From: Streptomyces sp. STR69
GTDB taxonomy: Bacteria > Actinomycetota > Actinomycetes > Streptomycetales > Streptomycetaceae
Assembly (NCBI RefSeq): GCF_024519455.1
Contig: NZ_JALJRY010000010.1
Coordinates: 219,970-283,969 of the forward strand
Direction of reading: 5' to 3'
DNA: 64,000 nucleotides
Shown here: in pieces, positions 1 to 8,406 of the stretch
Layout: each line of letters opens with the position of its first letter
How positions within the stretch are numbered: position 1 is the stretch's first letter
Made by a program: the position numbers and the translations under genes
The notes under the pieces: generated by a model
Seen by the model: only the letters and a program-made list of their open reading frames with translations
Database searches by the model: none
What the model was told of the DNA's origin: nothing

Positions 1-1
1 T

Positions 2-220
2 GGCGCGCTCGACCTGCGCAGCGCCCACGAGGTTCTCGACCTGCTGCGCGACCTCGTGAACGACCTGCGCCAGACGGTCGTGATGGTCACCCACGACCCG
101 GCCGCCGCCGCCCGCGCGCACCACGTGCTGGTGATGGCGGACGGCCGGGTCGTCGAGGCCCTCAAGGCGCCGACCGCCCCCGAACTGGCAAGTCGTCTCG
201 TCGAGTTGGGGAGGGCCTGA
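2..220 (+). CDS. ABC transporter ATP-binding protein, C-terminal end (partial)
   Basis: Only the last 72 codons are inside the window, the start lying upstream. The visible part holds a Walker-B-distal ALDL-like stretch, the H-loop (MVTHDP) and the typical tail VLVMADGRVVE, which mark an ABC ATPase of the LolD/MacB exporter class. It ends 3 nt before the ATG of the FtsX-type permease, so the two form an exporter pair in one operon. ATP hydrolysis by this subunit would power the neighbouring permease. Substrate cannot be told from this fragment. Confidence 0.85.
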   Translation, partial: GALDLRSAHEVLDLLRDLVNDLRQTVVMVTHDPAAAARAHHVLVMADGRVVEALKAPTAPELASRLVELGRA

Positions 221-223
221 ACC

Positions 224-2752
224 ATGTTCCGTCTCGCCTTGCAGATGGTCGGACACCGGATCACCGCGCTGATCGCCGTGGCCTGCGCGGTCCTCGGCGG
301 TGCGGCGCTGCTCACCGCCACCGGGGTCCTGGCCGAGTCCGGCCTCCGCTCCCACCTGCCGGCCGGCCGGCTCGCCGGAGCGTCCGTCGTGGTCGCCGCC
401 GACCAGGAGTACCACCCGGCGGGCGACCTCCCGCTCGCGCTGCCGGAACGGCGCCGGGTGCCCGCCCAACTGGTCGGCGAACTGGGCAAGTTGCCGGGGG
501 TCACCGCCGCGGTCGGCGACTTGAGCTTCCCCGCCGCACTCGTCGACGCCCACGGGCGGATCGTAGCGGCGAAGGACCCGCAGGCGGCGGGGCACGGCTG
601 GTCCTCGACCGAACTGCTGCCCGGTGCGCCGCACATCGACGGCAGTGCGCCGATCGCCTCCGACCAGATCGCCGTTGATAGCGCCACCGCCGCAGCGGCC
701 GGGATCGAGCCGGGCGACACGGTCCAGGTCGTCGTCAACGCCCGCCCGGCCAGGGCCTATCGGATCTCGGCGGTGGTGGACGCGCCGGGCGCGGGCGTCT
801 ACTTCGCCGACAAGTCGGCCGTAGGAGTGTGCAGTTGCTCCGGCCGGGCCGACCTGGTGGGGCTGCGTACCGAGCCCGGTGCGGAGGGGCGGGTCGCGGC
901 CGAGGTGCGTACGAAGCTGAAGGGCACCGGGCTGCTGGCCGTCACCGGGGCCGGGCGGGGCGACACGGCTGCGCCGGGGGCCGGGGCGTCCCGCTCGCTG
1001 CTGGTGCTGCTGGCCGGTTCGCTGTCCGGGATCGTGGTGCTGATCACCGGGTTCGTGATGGCGAGCGCGCTGGCCGTGGCGATCGGCGGGCAGCGTCGTG
1101 ACCTGGCGCTGATGCGGGCCGTGGGGGCGAGCCCGAAGCAGATCCGGCGGCTGGCCGCCGCGCAGTCCACCCTCGTCGCGGCGGTCGCCGTGGGACCCGG
1201 CGTCGGACTCGGCTATCTGCTCGCCGGACAGTTCCGGCGGCTGCTTGCCGACCGTGGGGTGCTGCCGCCCGAACTCCCGCTCACCTTCAGCCCGTTGCCC
1301 GCGCTCGCGGCGATCGTCCTGCTGCTCCTGGCCGTGCAGGTGTCGGCCCGCTGCTCGGCCTGGCGCACCTCGCGGATGCCGGCCACCGAGGCGGTCGCCG
1401 AGTCCCGCAGCGAGCCGCGCGAGCCGTCGCGGACCCGGACGCGGATCGGGATCGTCGTCATCGTCGTGGCGCTGGTCATGTCGGCGCTGCCGCTGTTCTC
1501 CCGCACGGTCATCGGTGCCACGGCCACCTCGATCGCCGGGATCGTCGGGGCGATCGGCCTGGCCCTGGCGGGTCCGGCGCTGGTGCGGGGCATCGGCGGT
1601 GCGGCGGTCCGGGCGACGCGGCACGGCGGTTCGGCGTCGACCTGGCTGGCGATGGCCAACCTGCGCGCCTACGCCCTGCGCAACGCGGGCATCGTCTCCA
1701 CCCTGGCCATGGCGGTCGTGTTCGTGCTGACGTACACCTTCACGCAGACCACTGTGCTGGCCGCCACCGCGCACGACACCAGCGCCGGAACACTGGCCCA
1801 ACTGCGGCTCAGCGCACCGGGGTTGGGCGGCCTGCCGGCCGGCACGTCCGCCGCCGTGCGGAAGACGGCCGGGGTGCGGGCCGCCGCGCCGGTCACCACG
1901 ACGACCGTGGTGTGGGAGTACGAGCAGTTCGGCGACAAGGTGAGCGAGTCCGGCTCCGCGACGATCCTCACCCCGGACGCGGCGGGCGTCCTCGACCTCG
2001 ACGTCCGGGACGGCGGCCTCGACCGGCTCACCGGCGCGACCGTCGCCGTCAGCAGCGATGTCGCCCGTACTCGCTCCGCCACGGTGGGCCGCACGGTGAG
2101 CCTGGTCCTCGGCGACGGCACTCACGTAAAGGCGAAGGTCGTCGCCGTGTACGGGCGGGGCCTCGGCTTCGGCACGGTGGTGCTCTCGCACGACCTCGCC
2201 GCCGGACACACCACGACGGCGCTCGACCAGTCGCTCCTGATCCGCACCGACGGCACGGCCGCGGCCAGCCGGCACCTGACCGCCCTCGCGGCCGACCGCC
2301 CGGGCCTGGTCCTCGCGCCCGCCGAGTCCCCTTCCACCGGCGGCCTGAAGGACGCCCCGCCCGAGGTGTGGATCAACCTCGCCACCATCGTGGTCCTGCT
2401 CGTCTACCTCCTGCTGAGCATCGCCAACAAGCTGGTCGCGGCCACCGCGCAGCGCCGGGTCGAACTCGGCGCCCTCCGCCTCAACGGCACCACGCCCCGG
2501 CAGATCCGCGCCATGATGCGCCGCGAGGCCGCGGTCACCGCCGCCACCGCGCTCACCACCGCCCTGCTGCTCTCCGCGATCCCCCTGGCCCTCCTCGGCC
2601 AGGGCTTCCTGGGCCGTCCCTGGCCGGCGGGCCCGGTCTGGCTGCTGCCCGCGCTCGCCCTCACGGTCACGGCGACGGCCTTCCTCACCATCGAACTCCC
2701 CACCCGCCAGGCCCTGCGGACCCCGCCGGCCGATGCGATCCGCGCTCAGTGA
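224..2752 (+). CDS. FtsX-family ABC transporter permease
   Basis: 842-aa integral membrane protein. The first TM segment lies at about residues 12-38, followed by an extracytoplasmic domain to about residue 255. A first FtsX-type membrane block (about 258-380) contains the cytoplasmic loop RRDLALMRAVGASPKQIRR, and a second block near the C terminus contains the matching loop RRVELGALRLNGTTPRQIR. This duplicated FtsX architecture (two four-segment halves plus extra segments) is typical of actinobacterial exporters of about 800-850 aa. It starts 3 nt after the ATPase stop. Such pairs export lipids, peptides or antibiotics, or regulate envelope hydrolases; the specific cargo is unknown. The gene is convergent with the amino-acid ABC genes, with only 10 nt between stops. 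Confidence 0.9.
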   Translation: MFRLALQMVGHRITALIAVACAVLGGAALLTATGVLAESGLRSHLPAGRLAGASVVVAADQEYHPAGDLPLALPERRRVPAQLVGELGKLPGVTAAVGDLSFPAALVDAHGRIVAAKDPQAAGHGWSSTELLPGAPHIDGSAPIASDQIAVDSATAAAAGIEPGDTVQVVVNARPARAYRISAVVDAPGAGVYFADKSAVGVCSCSGRADLVGLRTEPGAEGRVAAEVRTKLKGTGLLAVTGAGRGDTAAPGAGASRSLLVLLAGSLSGIVVLITGFVMASALAVAIGGQRRDLALMRAVGASPKQIRRLAAAQSTLVAAVAVGPGVGLGYLLAGQFRRLLADRGVLPPELPLTFSPLPALAAIVLLLLAVQVSARCSAWRTSRMPATEAVAESRSEPREPSRTRTRIGIVVIVVALVMSALPLFSRTVIGATATSIAGIVGAIGLALAGPALVRGIGGAAVRATRHGGSASTWLAMANLRAYALRNAGIVSTLAMAVVFVLTYTFTQTTVLAATAHDTSAGTLAQLRLSAPGLGGLPAGTSAAVRKTAGVRAAAPVTTTTVVWEYEQFGDKVSESGSATILTPDAAGVLDLDVRDGGLDRLTGATVAVSSDVARTRSATVGRTVSLVLGDGTHVKAKVVAVYGRGLGFGTVVLSHDLAAGHTTTALDQSLLIRTDGTAAASRHLTALAADRPGLVLAPAESPSTGGLKDAPPEVWINLATIVVLLVYLLLSIANKLVAATAQRRVELGALRLNGTTPRQIRAMMRREAAVTAATALTTALLLSAIPLALLGQGFLGRPWPAGPVWLLPALALTVTATAFLTIELPTRQALRTPPADAIRAQ

Positions 2753-2762
2753 GGCGCTCCTC

Positions 2763-4265
2763 TCACGCGGGACCGATCGCCGCGAAGAAGCGCTCCAGGC
2801 GCGGTTCCCCGGAGTTGTCGAAGACCGTCTCGGGCGGGCCCTGGACGAGGACGCGGCCCTGGTCCATGAAGACCACCCAGTCCGCGACCTCCCGGGCGAA
2901 GCGCATCTCGTGGGTGACGACGACCATCGTCGTGCCCTCGGCGGCGAGTTCGCTCATCACCGCCAGGACCTCGCCCACGAGTTCGGGGTCCAGGGCCGAG
3001 GTCGGCTCGTCGAAGAGCAGCACGCTGGGGTCCATCGCCAACGCCCGTGCGATGGCGACGCGTTGCTGCTGGCCGCCGGACAACTGGTGCGGATACTTGT
3101 GCGCGTGGGCGTCCATGCCCACCTTGCGCAGCAGCTCCCGCGCCCGGCGCTCGGCGGCCACCCGGCCGTCGTGGAGCCGCTGTTGGAGCGGTGCGAGGGT
3201 GATGTTCTGCAGGGCGGTCCGGTGCGGGAAGAGGTTGAACCGCTGGAAGACCATGCCCACGCGGCGCCGCTGGGCGGCGAGTTGACGGTCCCGGCCGCCC
3301 ATCGGCCGCCCGTCGATCTCCACGCTGCCGGCGTCGGGCTGTTCGAGGTGGTTGAGGGTGCGGACGAGGGTGGTCTTGCCGGAGCCGGAAGGCCCGATGA
3401 CGGCCACCACTTCACCGCGGTGCACATCGAGGTCCACCCCGTTCAGGACGGAGACCGTGCCGAACGACTTTCGCAGGCCCCGGGCGCGTACGACCGCCTC
3501 GCCGGAGTGCGGGACACGGGGGCGGGTCCGCCGCGGCGCGGTCGGCACTTCGGCCCTCTCGATATCGTCGACTGCCGCTTTCGTACGGCGTTTTCGCACG
3601 TCCAGGCGGCGTTCGAGCAGGGCGCGGAGCCGGTCGAAGAGGGTGACGAGCAGGACGTAGTAGACCGCCACGGCGAGCAGGGTCTCCAGGACCAGGAAGT
3701 TCTGGGTGTAGAGGCGCTGGCCGACCAGCAGGAGTTCGGCCAGGGAGATCGAGCTGACCAGGGAGGTCAGTTTGAGGATGCTGATGAACTCGTTGCCGAG
3801 TGCGGGGAGGGCGACGCGGAAGGCCTGCGGCACGACCACATGGCGTTGGACTCCCGCGTAGGGGATGCCGAGCGCCTGTGCCGCCTCGCCCTGTTCCTTG
3901 CCCACGGCGAGCAGGCCGCCGCGGTGGATCTCGGCGGTGTACGCGGTCTCGCTGAGCACGAGCGCGACCAGGCCCGCGGCGAAGGGGCTCGACAGGAAGG
4001 GCCTCAAGTCGGGGAAGAGCTGCGGGGAGTTGTAGACGAAGATCAGCAGGACCAGCAGCGGCAGACTGCGGAAGAACCAGACGTACGCGCCGGCCAGCAG
4101 CCGTAGCGGACGCAGCCGGGACCGCTGGGCGAGGGCGACGAGCAGGCCGAGCGCGGTGGCGATCACCCAGGCGGAGACGGCGAGTTCGACGACGAGCAGG
4201 GCCGCCCGCCACAGGTCGGCGTCGCCGAACAGACCGATCGTGTAGTGCCAGTCGAAGGTGCCCAC
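2763..4265 (-). CDS. Amino acid ABC transporter, fused permease/ATP-binding protein
   Basis: 500-aa single polypeptide joining two subunits that are usually separate. Residues 1-220 are a polar amino acid (HisMQ-type) permease with several TM segments and the EAA loop EQGEAAQALGIPYAG at 124-138. Residues about 255-500 are the ATPase, with Walker A GPSGSGKTT (291-299), signature LSGGQQQR (395-402) and Walker B LLFDE near 416-420. The linker (about 221-255) is charged. Start is GTG, 6 nt downstream of the binding-protein gene, so both are one operon. It should energise and form the channel for uptake of an amino acid or a related small nitrogen compound, probably as a homodimer. The fusion is a known but minority arrangement. 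Confidence 0.92.
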   Translation of the reverse strand: MGTFDWHYTIGLFGDADLWRAALLVVELAVSAWVIATALGLLVALAQRSRLRPLRLLAGAYVWFFRSLPLLVLLIFVYNSPQLFPDLRPFLSSPFAAGLVALVLSETAYTAEIHRGGLLAVGKEQGEAAQALGIPYAGVQRHVVVPQAFRVALPALGNEFISILKLTSLVSSISLAELLLVGQRLYTQNFLVLETLLAVAVYYVLLVTLFDRLRALLERRLDVRKRRTKAAVDDIERAEVPTAPRRTRPRVPHSGEAVVRARGLRKSFGTVSVLNGVDLDVHRGEVVAVIGPSGSGKTTLVRTLNHLEQPDAGSVEIDGRPMGGRDRQLAAQRRRVGMVFQRFNLFPHRTALQNITLAPLQQRLHDGRVAAERRARELLRKVGMDAHAHKYPHQLSGGQQQRVAIARALAMDPSVLLFDEPTSALDPELVGEVLAVMSELAAEGTTMVVVTHEMRFAREVADWVVFMDQGRVLVQGPPETVFDNSGEPRLERFFAAIGPA

Positions 4266-4271
4266 TGTCGG

Positions 4272-5081
4272 TCAGCTCCCCTCGGCCTGACCGAGGTTGT
4301 ACTTCTTCAGCAGCTCGGCGTAGGTGCCGTCCCGCTTGAGCTCGTCGAGTGCGGTGGTGAGGGTCTTCTTCAGAGCGGTGTCGCCGCGCTTGACCGCCAG
4401 GCCGGACTGGACCGGGTAGATCAGGGACTTGGAGGAGATGGTGAGCCTGCCGTTCGTCTTGTCGGCTGCTGCCTTCGCCACGGCACCGTCGGTGACCTGG
4501 GCGTCGACCTGACCCGACAGCAGCGCCTGGGTCCCCTCGGGATCGGTCCCGAACTCCCTTACGTCGACGGCCTTTTCACCCTTCGCCTTGCACTGGCCGC
4601 TCGCCTCGCCGCGCAGCTTCTCGACGATCTGCCCGCCCTTGATGACGGCGACCGACTTCCCGCACAGGTCGGTGACCACGGTCGGCCGGTAGCCGCCCGA
4701 GGCCTGCACCACGATCGAGTTGCCGGTGGTGAAGTACGGGATGAAGTCGACCTGCTTCTTCCGCGCGTCGGTGATGTACAGGTCGGAGGCGATCACGTCG
4801 AAGTGGCCGGTCCCGAGCCCGGCGATCAACTGCTCGAACCGGGTGTCGACGAACGTCGGCTTCAGCCCGGACGCCTTGGCCAGCGCCCGTGAGATGTCCG
4901 GGTCGAAGCCCGCCGGGGTCTTCCCGTCGAGATAGGCGTACGGCGGATACGTCAGGTCCGATCCCACGGTCAGGGTGCCGGCGGTCATCGTGCCCGACCC
5001 GCTCGAAGAGGAGTCGGTCGAACAGCCGGCCAGGGCGAGGAGCGAGGCGGCAGTGATGGAGCGGAGGAGGGTCACGCGCAT
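4272..5081 (-). CDS. Amino acid ABC transporter substrate-binding lipoprotein
   Basis: 269 aa. The N terminus is a lipoprotein signal with lipobox LALAGC, so Cys20 would be acylated and the protein anchored outside the membrane. The body is a type-2 periplasmic binding fold (SBP_bac_3): LTVGSDLTYPPYAYLDG, then GFDPDISRALAKASGLK, then the DVIASDLYIT segment. It is the first gene of the importer operon (6 nt before the fused permease/ATPase). The promoter region is shared with the divergent GntR regulator and carries two matching inverted repeats, so expression is probably controlled by that regulator. Ligand is probably an amino acid or a small guanidino/ureido compound, given the DUF1989 neighbour; this is inference. 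Confidence 0.92.
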   Translation of the reverse strand: MRVTLLRSITAASLLALAGCSTDSSSSGSGTMTAGTLTVGSDLTYPPYAYLDGKTPAGFDPDISRALAKASGLKPTFVDTRFEQLIAGLGTGHFDVIASDLYITDARKKQVDFIPYFTTGNSIVVQASGGYRPTVVTDLCGKSVAVIKGGQIVEKLRGEASGQCKAKGEKAVDVREFGTDPEGTQALLSGQVDAQVTDGAVAKAAADKTNGRLTISSKSLIYPVQSGLAVKRGDTALKKTLTTALDELKRDGTYAELLKKYNLGQAEGS

Positions 5082-5120
5082 GAGGGGCCTCTCGACCGGG
5101 AGACGGGGACGGGCGGGAAA

Positions 5121-5130
5121 CTGTTGAACA
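5121..5130. promoter_or_regulatory. Putative GntR operator, site A
   Basis: CTGTTGAACA. The core TGTT-G-AACA is a palindrome, and the 10-mer is the exact reverse complement of the second site at 5232-5241. It lies about 40 nt upstream of the binding-protein start, where a repressor could block the importer promoter. Confidence 0.5.
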
Positions 5131-5231
5131 ATCTGGCTGCTGATGATGATGACGGGTCGGTGTTTCAGTCAAGTAAAAGGGCGAAATTTCCTGGATAGCG
5201 CTCACGAGGTAGGCGATTCACGCCCCTGTTT

Positions 5232-5241
5232 TGTTCAACAG
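5232..5241. promoter_or_regulatory. Putative GntR operator, site B
   Basis: TGTTCAACAG, exact reverse complement of site A, 101 bp away and 22 nt before the GntR ATG. The two copies suggest autoregulation and control of the divergent importer, as is usual for FCD-type GntR proteins. Binding is not shown by sequence alone. Confidence 0.5.
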
Positions 5242-5262
5242 ATAGTGCGTTAGGGTGAGGCC

Positions 5263-5964
5263 ATGTCGACTCTGAACAGCGCAGCCTCCGCCGGACGGCC
5301 CGTCCTGGTGACCGACGTGCTGCGCGAACGCATCGTCGAGGGCGAGCTCCCACCCGGCACCCCGCTGCGGGACGTGGCGCTCTCCGCCGAACTCGGGGTC
5401 TCCCGCAACACCCTGCGGGAGGCCCTGCGCACCCTGCACGACGAGGGCCTGGTGGTGCAGCAACTGCACAAGGGCACCGCGGTGAAGACCCTGTCCGCCG
5501 AGGACGTGACGGACATCTACGTCGCCCGCCGCACCCTCGAACTCAGCGCGGTCGACGCGAGTCCGCTCGCCCCGGAACCCCTGCTCGACGCCATGGAGGC
5601 CAAGGTCGCCGCGGCCGAACTCGCCGTGGACGCCGAGGCATGGGACAAGGTCGGCACCGCGTCCCTGCGCTTCCACCAGTCGCTGGTGGCCCTGCTGGGC
5701 AGCGCCCGCCTCGACGGCTTCTTCCGGGTCACGATCGCCCAACTCCGCCTGGCCTTCGCGGTGATGGCGGACCAGGGCGCCTTCCAGGCGCCGTGGGTCG
5801 CCCGCGACCGCGAGATCTGCGACCTCATCCGCGGCGGCCGGCGCACCGCCGCCACGGCCGCGCTGCGGGTCTACCTCGACGACTCGGAGCGGACGGTGCT
5901 GGACGCCGTACGCGCCAACTCCCGCACAACCAGCGCGACTTCGGCAGTGAAAGGCAAGCGATGA
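5263..5964 (+). CDS. GntR family transcriptional regulator (FadR/FCD type)
   Basis: 233 aa. Residues about 10-75 form the GntR winged helix (DVLRERIVEGELPPGTPLRD, then the recognition-helix region VSRNTLREALRTL). Residues about 85-220 are an all-helical FCD-type effector domain beginning VTDIYVARRTLELSAV. It is divergent from the amino-acid importer and its stop overlaps the ATG of the DUF1989 gene (ATGA), so regulator and enzyme are translationally coupled. It most likely represses both directions through the TGTTSAACA sites and is released by the transported compound or a product of it. Confidence 0.93.
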   Translation: MSTLNSAASAGRPVLVTDVLRERIVEGELPPGTPLRDVALSAELGVSRNTLREALRTLHDEGLVVQQLHKGTAVKTLSAEDVTDIYVARRTLELSAVDASPLAPEPLLDAMEAKVAAAELAVDAEAWDKVGTASLRFHQSLVALLGSARLDGFFRVTIAQLRLAFAVMADQGAFQAPWVARDREICDLIRGGRRTAATAALRVYLDDSERTVLDAVRANSRTTSATSAVKGKR

Positions 5965-6845
5965 CCTCTCGCACAGTGACCGGGGCGGGTGCGGCGCCCG
6001 CCGGGTCCAAGGCCGCAGCCGCCTACCAGGCGGGCGAGGGCGGCGCCCTCGACGTCGACCGCGCCTTCTACGACCGTTTCGCCGGGGTGCGTCACGAACT
6101 CGTGGACTCCTTCGAGATCCCGATCCGCTCCGGCCGCGCCTGGACCGTCCCGCAGGGACACCTGTGCCGGATCGTCACCGTCGAGGGCCCCCAGGTCGGC
6201 GACCTCAACGTGTGGAACCTGCACGACCCGCGCGAACGCATGTGGGCCGCCCGCACCCGCCAGTTGCAGCGCGCGCACATCTCCACCTACGACCGGATCT
6301 GGTCCACCCTGCCGTTCCTGCGCCCCCTGCTCACCGTCACCGCCGACACCCTCGCGGACTACGGGGTGGACGGCGACGGCGGACGCGTCCACGATCTGCT
6401 GGGCACCCGGTGCGACCCGTACGTCAACCGGATGCTCACCGGTGAGGACTTCGACTTCCACTGCCACTCGAACCTGGTCCGGGCCGTCCTGCCGTACGGG
6501 CTCACCGAGTTCGACGTGCACGACGTGCTCAACGTGTTCCAGTGCACCGGCCTGAACGACGCCGACCAGTACTTCATGAAGGACTGCCCGGCCCGCGTGG
6601 GCGACCACTTCGAGTTCTTCGCCGAGACCGACCTGCTGTGCGCGCTGTCGACCTGCCCCGGCGGCGATCTGTCCGTCCCCCTCTGGGGCCCGGACGCCCG
6701 CGACCCCCTGGACGTCTGCCGCCCGCTCGGCATCGAGGTGTACCGGCCCGACGCCGCGCTCCTGGCCGGCTGGACCCCGCCGGCCAGGGCCGCCTACGGC
6801 AATCTGCACGGGATGCGGCGCCCCGAGTTCCGTGCGGGGGAATGA
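5961..6845 (+). CDS. DUF1989 (urea carboxylase-associated family) protein
   Basis: 294 aa. The ATG overlaps the GntR stop (ATGA); an upstream extension in this frame only runs antisense-like through the regulator and was rejected. Family marks are GTRCDP (Cys151), HCHSN at 167-171 and STCPGGD (Cys232), residues that could bind a metal. Known DUF1989 proteins include the paired CgdA/CgdB subunits of carboxyguanidine deiminase beside guanidine/urea carboxylase genes. Here there is a single DUF1989 gene with no carboxylase nearby, so the substrate may differ. Context (amino-acid importer, GntR) points to catabolism or scavenging of a small nitrogenous compound. Confidence 0.88.
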   Translation: MTSRTVTGAGAAPAGSKAAAAYQAGEGGALDVDRAFYDRFAGVRHELVDSFEIPIRSGRAWTVPQGHLCRIVTVEGPQVGDLNVWNLHDPRERMWAARTRQLQRAHISTYDRIWSTLPFLRPLLTVTADTLADYGVDGDGGRVHDLLGTRCDPYVNRMLTGEDFDFHCHSNLVRAVLPYGLTEFDVHDVLNVFQCTGLNDADQYFMKDCPARVGDHFEFFAETDLLCALSTCPGGDLSVPLWGPDARDPLDVCRPLGIEVYRPDAALLAGWTPPARAAYGNLHGMRRPEFRAGE

Positions 6846-6902
6846 TCCGGTCCGGCGGTGAAAGGAACCGGCCGGAGCCGGACAGGACAGGTCGTGGAAT
6901 CC

Positions 6903-7478
6903 ATGACGGAACAGGAGACGCGCCGGATGCGGCGGGCGCGTTTCGAAGGGCTGGCCCAGGTGGTGGTCGAACCGCTGCACCGGTATCTGCTGCGGCGGGC
7001 GAGCACCGAGACGGCCGAGGACGTCCTCTCGGAGACGCTGCTGGTGCTGTGGCGCCGTATCGACGACGTCCCCGGGCTCGGCGACGATTCCGTGTCCACG
7101 CCGGACCCCGACGACGTACTGCCCTGGTGCTACGGGGTGGCTCGGGGTTGCCTGGCGAACGCCCGCCGGGCCGACGCGCGCAGGCTCCGTCTGGTGGAGC
7201 GGCTGATCAGGACCCAGCGGCGGGCTCCCGAGGAAGCCGCCGAGCACGGCGAGCTGCATGCCGCGCTCGCCTCCCTCGGGGCGGCGGACCGTGAGGTGGT
7301 GCGGCTGTGGGCGTGGGAGGGGCTGGCGCCGCGGCAGATCGCGGAGGCGACCGGGTCGACTCCCAACGCGGTGAGCATCCGGCTCCACCGGGCGAAGGCG
7401 AGACTCGCCGCCCAACTGGGGCGAAAGAATGACGGACGGCCCGGACACAAGAGCGATGAAGGAAGGAGCGGTCAGTGA
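6903..7478 (+). CDS. RNA polymerase sigma factor, ECF/sigma-70 family
   Basis: 191 aa from the ATG at 6903; in-frame GTGs at 6858 and 6894 are alternatives and no start has a strong ribosome site. Region 2 is recognisable at LHRYLLRRASTETAEDVLSE and LVLWRRI. Region 4 carries the helix-turn-helix in REVVRLWAWEGLAPRQIAEA, followed by NAVSIRLHRAKARL. The stop overlaps the GTG of the next gene, which encodes a single-TM protein, the usual sigma/anti-sigma arrangement. It probably directs a small extracytoplasmic-stress regulon, perhaps including itself. Confidence 0.85.
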   Translation: MTEQETRRMRRARFEGLAQVVVEPLHRYLLRRASTETAEDVLSETLLVLWRRIDDVPGLGDDSVSTPDPDDVLPWCYGVARGCLANARRADARRLRLVERLIRTQRRAPEEAAEHGELHAALASLGAADREVVRLWAWEGLAPRQIAEATGSTPNAVSIRLHRAKARLAAQLGRKNDGRPGHKSDEGRSGQ

Positions 7479-8116
7479 ACGACGACGAGTTGCTGGCCCG
7501 GCTGAAGGCCGCGGACCCGGCACTGACCAGTAGTGCTCCGCCGCCCGACATCGATCAGCTTGTGGAGGCCACGTTGAACACCGTCACACCTACGGCCACA
7601 GCCCCTGTCAGCGCCGGTGCGCCCGCGGTACGGCCCCGCCGGCACCTCCTCGGACTCGCGGCGGCCGTCGGGCTCCTCTTGCTCGGCGGCGGCATCGGGG
7701 TCGGGGTGATGGCGAACGGCGGCGGCGGCGGTGGTACGGCGAACGCGGGTGGCAACCAGGCGAAGCACAGCGGCAGTTCGGCCCCCGCCGGGGCCCTGAG
7801 GCTCACCGCCGAGGGCGGCTCCGCCAAGTGCGTGGCGCCCACCCCCGACACCCTGCGCGGATACCCGACGCTCTTCCTCGGCACGGTCACGTCCGTCAAG
7901 GGCACCGTGGTCACCTTCCGCGTCGACCACTGGCTGAAGGGCGGCACCGCCCGCACGGTCGTCCTCGACAGCGACACCAGCCGGCCGGAGGCGCTCACGT
8001 TCTCGAACGGCGACCGCTACATCGTGGCCGCCAAGGACGGCGTAGTCCCCGTGTGCGGCGCGAACGGCGTCACGGCCGACGACATCGCCAAGTTCCGCCA
8101 GGCGTACGGGAAATGA
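7475..8116 (+). CDS. Single-pass membrane protein, putative partner/anti-sigma of the upstream sigma factor
   Basis: 213 aa. GTG start overlaps the sigma stop (GTGA), so the two are coupled. Residues 1-50 are cytoplasmic and acidic at the start (NDDELLARLKAADPAL), a common opening for proteins coupled to ECF factors. One TM segment at about 53-72 is followed by a glycine-rich linker and an external domain (about 95-213) containing two cysteines and the segment PTLFLGTVTSVKGTVVTFRV. No zinc-binding HxxxCxxC anti-sigma motif is visible, so the anti-sigma role rests on context only. Confidence 0.75.
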   Translation: MNDDELLARLKAADPALTSSAPPPDIDQLVEATLNTVTPTATAPVSAGAPAVRPRRHLLGLAAAVGLLLLGGGIGVGVMANGGGGGGTANAGGNQAKHSGSSAPAGALRLTAEGGSAKCVAPTPDTLRGYPTLFLGTVTSVKGTVVTFRVDHWLKGGTARTVVLDSDTSRPEALTFSNGDRYIVAAKDGVVPVCGANGVTADDIAKFRQAYGK

Positions 8117-8123
8117 CCCCCGG

Positions 8124-8163
8124 CCCCGGCTACCGCAGCGCGCTCGCGCGCCGGTGGCCGGGG
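8124..8163 (+). terminator. Stem-loop terminator after the sigma/membrane-protein pair
   Basis: Arms 8124-8135 and 8152-8163 pair over 12 positions (one G-U), with a second GC hairpin in the loop, starting 8 nt after the stop codon. There is no U tract, as is common in Streptomyces. Confidence 0.55.
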
Positions 8164-8406
8164 TCACCGGGTCCCGGTCGCTCAGCCCGCGACCGGGCGA
8201 ACCGGGCCTTGAGGGCGGGGCCGGGGAGGGGTGGGCGGGGGTGCGGACCCGCCCCGGCCCCCGTCGGCGGGCGGGTGCCCTTCGGTGTGACGAACGTCCG
8301 TCCGATCGAGTGGACTCCTGGGGACGCGCAACGCAGGAGGACCCTCCGCCGGACTCCGGATGGTGGCGTGGCCACCTCAACCCCCAACCGGAAGAAGCGC
8401 CCCGGC

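Noticed and set aside
1912..3285. Long open frame across the FtsX 3' end and the importer genes
   Set aside because: Arg/Pro-rich shadow frame caused by high GC; it crosses convergent genes and has no motif.
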